Assembly (NCBI GenBank): GCA_934255105.1
Contig: CAKQNH010000360.1
Span: 1 to 5,770, forward strand
Source: an uncultured Pirellulaceae bacterium
GTDB taxonomy: Bacteria; Planctomycetota; Planctomycetia; Pirellulales; Pirellulaceae
DNA length: 5,770 bases
Direction of reading: 5' to 3'
This document shows positions 4,162-5,770 of this stretch, in pieces. The notes under the pieces are model-generated. The model ran no database searches. It saw only the letters and a program-made list of their open reading frames with translations, and had not been told where the DNA came from. A program made the translations under genes and the position numbers. Position 1 is the stretch's first letter. Every line of letters starts with the position of its first letter.

Positions 4162-5770
4162 ATGACCGCTGCCCGCCCTGTGATCACTGCTCAAGACATA
4201 CTGGAACGTCTGGGTAAACCTCCCCTAGAGGTGTGCTTGGATTGGGCTTGGCAACTCGACCAGCTCACTCAGTCCCAGTCGTCGCAAACCTCGCATATCG
4301 CCGCATTAGCATCTCAGCCAGCAAACTCACCGGCACCCGCGAAGCAGCGAGATTTTGCGGAAGCGGTAGGAGAGACGGCAGCAGTAGATTCGGTAAAGAA
4401 AGCAGTCGACCACTGGACAGGCGACGGCGACGAAAGCGGCGTTTGCGATTGGTCCCAGTTGACGGTGGACGATCATGGCCAATTGCACTGGCTGACTGAG
4501 GCTGCTGCCAGGGAAACGGGCAGGAGTGCCCGTTCTACAGAGGAAACGGGCAGGAGTGCTCGTGCTACGGGGGAAACGGGCAGGAGTGCTCGTGCTACGG
4601 GGGAAAACCCCGACCTGCGCAGTAGCGATCACTCAGCTAGGATTGCTCAATTGCTGCGGTGGTGCGACGTAGACGACACGCCTCGAGCCGAGCCGAATTT
4701 AGCGGCGACAGCGGCGACAGCAGCGACAGCAGCGATAGACGCAACAGACGCAACGCAACTGCTACAAGCACAACTGCTGCGCACGCACCTTCAACGTCGC
4801 ACGCTGCAATGGGCAGACGCTCATACAGCGAATAAAACCTCGGGTGAAGCGGCGAGTATAGCCCTGAGTAAAGCAGCGAGTGAAGCCTCGAGCGAAGCGG
4901 CGAGCGAAGCGGCGAGCGAAGCAGCGAGCGAAGCGGCGAGGAAAGCAGCGAGTGAAGCCTCGGTGGAGACACCGGTCGAAACGACGAGTGAAACACCGGT
5001 CGAAACACCGAGTGGCACATCGAGCGGGACACCGGCGAGCAGCCTGTCTCGAGCTGCCAGCCGCTCGTCTCACAGCACTCGAGCAGCTCATGTTCGGCGC
5101 ACACGAAACCGGAAACGCCATGCGCTACGCAACCTAGCTGCCACGCTCGCTGTCGCAGCTCTGTTGGTGGCCGCGGCTGCAAGCCTCACTCAATGGTCAC
5201 CTTCGACGACTGCGTCCAACTCCGCAGCCACGCCGCAAACTGCTTCCGCGCCGGCGTCTATTTTTGAGGCCGCTGCGACTGGTACCACGGCGACTCAGAC
5301 CGCGGCGCAGCCAGCCTTGGCACTTTCAACGGATAGCGTTCTCGCGTCTGATCCGTCGGCTGCTTCGAATGAAAGTAACGCTGATCCACTCGCATCCATG
5401 CAGGGGGCTGCTAGCGATACCGTCAGCTCGTCCAGCCAGCGTGAATCGACAGACACTACCGAGGTGCAATCGTCGCAGGCCGCTGTGGATCTTCCCCAAG
5501 ATCCCATCGATTCACAGGACAGCCAGCTTCCAGGCGACGCGATGGCTGCGCGGGCTGCGGCAGATGTGATCCGCCCACTGGGCACAGAGGTCCTGACCGA
5601 GCTGGCTGCGCTCAGCAAGTCGGCTGAATCGACAACTTCGGAAGTGATGATTCCCAGCCCACAATCCGCAGGCCCCGGCCCAGCAGCGACCGGCCTCGCT
5701 TCTACTGAATCGGTGCCAGCGGCACCAGTTCCGGCACCGCTACTACTCCAGTCCTTCCCCATGATACAGT
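4162..5770 (+). CDS. Repeat-rich single-pass membrane protein of unknown function, 3' partial
   Basis: I do not recognise this protein. It is open for 536 codons and runs off the window, so the C-terminus is missing. Residues 1-35 form a plausible folded start (ITAQDILERLGKPPLEVCL). A Trp-containing segment lies at about 75-115 (CDWSQLTVDDHGQLHWL) and further helical segments at about 155-170 (ARIAQLLRWC) and 195-215. Between them sit in-frame repeats: ETGRSARATG x3 (118-147), AAT-type x4 (181-192) and sixteen 4-residue units, SEAA-like then VETP-like (228-291). A basic cluster RRTRNRKRHALR precedes a single hydrophobic helix (about 325-343), so the N-terminal half should be cytoplasmic. The rest (346-536) is Ala/Ser/Thr/Gln-rich and should lie outside the cytoplasm. 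Continuous lack of stops over 1.6 kb and a Shine-Dalgarno before the ATG support a real gene. It is divergent from dnaA; its role is unknown. Confidence 0.8.
   Translation, partial: MTAARPVITAQDILERLGKPPLEVCLDWAWQLDQLTQSQSSQTSHIAALASQPANSPAPAKQRDFAEAVGETAAVDSVKKAVDHWTGDGDESGVCDWSQLTVDDHGQLHWLTEAAARETGRSARSTEETGRSARATGETGRSARATGENPDLRSSDHSARIAQLLRWCDVDDTPRAEPNLAATAATAATAAIDATDATQLLQAQLLRTHLQRRTLQWADAHTANKTSGEAASIALSKAASEASSEAASEAASEAASEAARKAASEASVETPVETTSETPVETPSGTSSGTPASSLSRAASRSSHSTRAAHVRRTRNRKRHALRNLAATLAVAALLVAAAASLTQWSPSTTASNSAATPQTASAPASIFEAAATGTTATQTAAQPALALSTDSVLASDPSAASNESNADPLASMQGAASDTVSSSSQRESTDTTEVQSSQAAVDLPQDPIDSQDSQLPGDAMAARAAADVIRPLGTEVLTELAALSKSAESTTSEVMIPSPQSAGPGPAATGLASTESVPAAPVPAPLLLQSFPMIQ
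4513..4602 (+). repeat. Three tandem 30-bp units with an internal hairpin
   Basis: Three adjacent 30-bp copies, in frame, encode ETGRSARSTE, ETGRSARATG and ETGRSARATG. Copy 1 contains a perfect 8-bp hairpin with a GGAG loop (AACGGGCA at 4515-4522, TGCCCGTT at 4527-4534). Copies 2 and 3 carry TGCTCGT, which keeps 7 pairs if one G-U wobble is allowed. The palindrome suggests a dispersed palindromic repeat that entered the coding frame and was amplified. Confidence 0.92.
4702..4737 (+). repeat. Four tandem 9-bp units (Ala-Ala-Thr)
   Basis: GCGGCGACA occurs twice, followed by two third-codon variants, encoding AAT-AAT-AAT-AAI. The next 18 bp continue as two Asp-Ala-Thr codon triplets. The array is in frame, so gain or loss of units would change length without breaking the gene. 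Confidence 0.85.
4843..5034 (+). repeat. Sixteen tandem 12-bp units (SEAA then VETP type)
   Basis: 192 bp divide exactly into sixteen 12-bp, four-residue units. The first ten are SEAA-like (GEAA, SIAL, SKAA, SEAS, SEAA x4, RKAA, SEAS); the last six are VETP, VETT, SETP, VETP, SGTS, SGTP. Four central units are nearly identical in DNA, indicating recent expansion. The SEAA part should favour helix, and the VETP part should be extended. It sits between the cytoplasmic segments and the basic cluster before the membrane helix. Confidence 0.92.

Noticed and set aside
3999..4217. Small plus-strand frame of 72 codons before the membrane protein gene
   Set aside because: It overlaps the start of the larger gene, has no clear ribosome site and no recognisable features.
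4513..4602. The 30-bp units as a CRISPR array
   Set aside because: The copies are directly adjacent with no unique spacers and are translated in frame.
4880..5137. Plus-strand frame of Lys/Arg-Ala repeats that looks like a basic DNA-binding protein
   Set aside because: It is another reading frame of the SEAA array and disappears outside the repeats.
4637..5182. Minus-strand frame of 181 codons with Leu-Arg-Ser repeats
   Set aside because: It is the complement of the 12-bp and 9-bp arrays in the plus-strand gene; repeats in multiples of three keep all frames open.

Overview
This is chromosomal DNA from a bacterium with fairly high GC content. I suspect a planctomycete of the Pirellulales/Rhodopirellula type. 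The reasons are the DnaA signature (GKRRHSTVISA where most bacteria have a GGRDHTTV-like motif), the lack of dnaN/recF/gyrB beside dnaA, and long repeat-rich Ala/Ser/Thr proteins. This placement is inferred from pattern recognition, not from a search.

The left two thirds (31-3541) hold three minus-strand genes, read right to left: dnaA (replication initiator), glpG (rhomboid intramembrane protease) and cmk (cytidylate kinase). All three are complete and have recognisable catalytic or binding motifs. glpG and cmk are 38 bp apart and probably co-transcribed. dnaA is separated from glpG by 188 bp, which contains a 37-bp imperfect stem-loop and a 15-bp tandem duplication over the dnaA stop codon.

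The 620-bp stretch 3542-4161 has no convincing gene. It separates dnaA from a divergent gene. It holds a good sigma70-type promoter facing dnaA (TTGACA, 16-bp spacer, TACAAT at 3868-3841), implying a dnaA leader of roughly 290 nt. It also holds a perfect 8-bp inverted repeat about 70 bp upstream of the dnaA start, several short palindromes, and one near-consensus DnaA box. It could be part of an origin, but the support is weak.

The right third (4162 to the window edge) is one open plus-strand frame of at least 536 codons, cut by the window end. I do not recognise its family. It encodes a low-complexity protein with one membrane segment. Its N-terminal half carries three unrelated in-frame tandem repeats: 30 bp x3 with an internal hairpin, 9 bp x4, and 12 bp x16. 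A basic cluster and a transmembrane helix follow, then an Ala/Ser/Thr-rich C-terminal part predicted to lie outside the cytoplasm. This gene and its repeats are the least explained content here. I saw no rRNA, tRNA, CRISPR array or insertion sequence.
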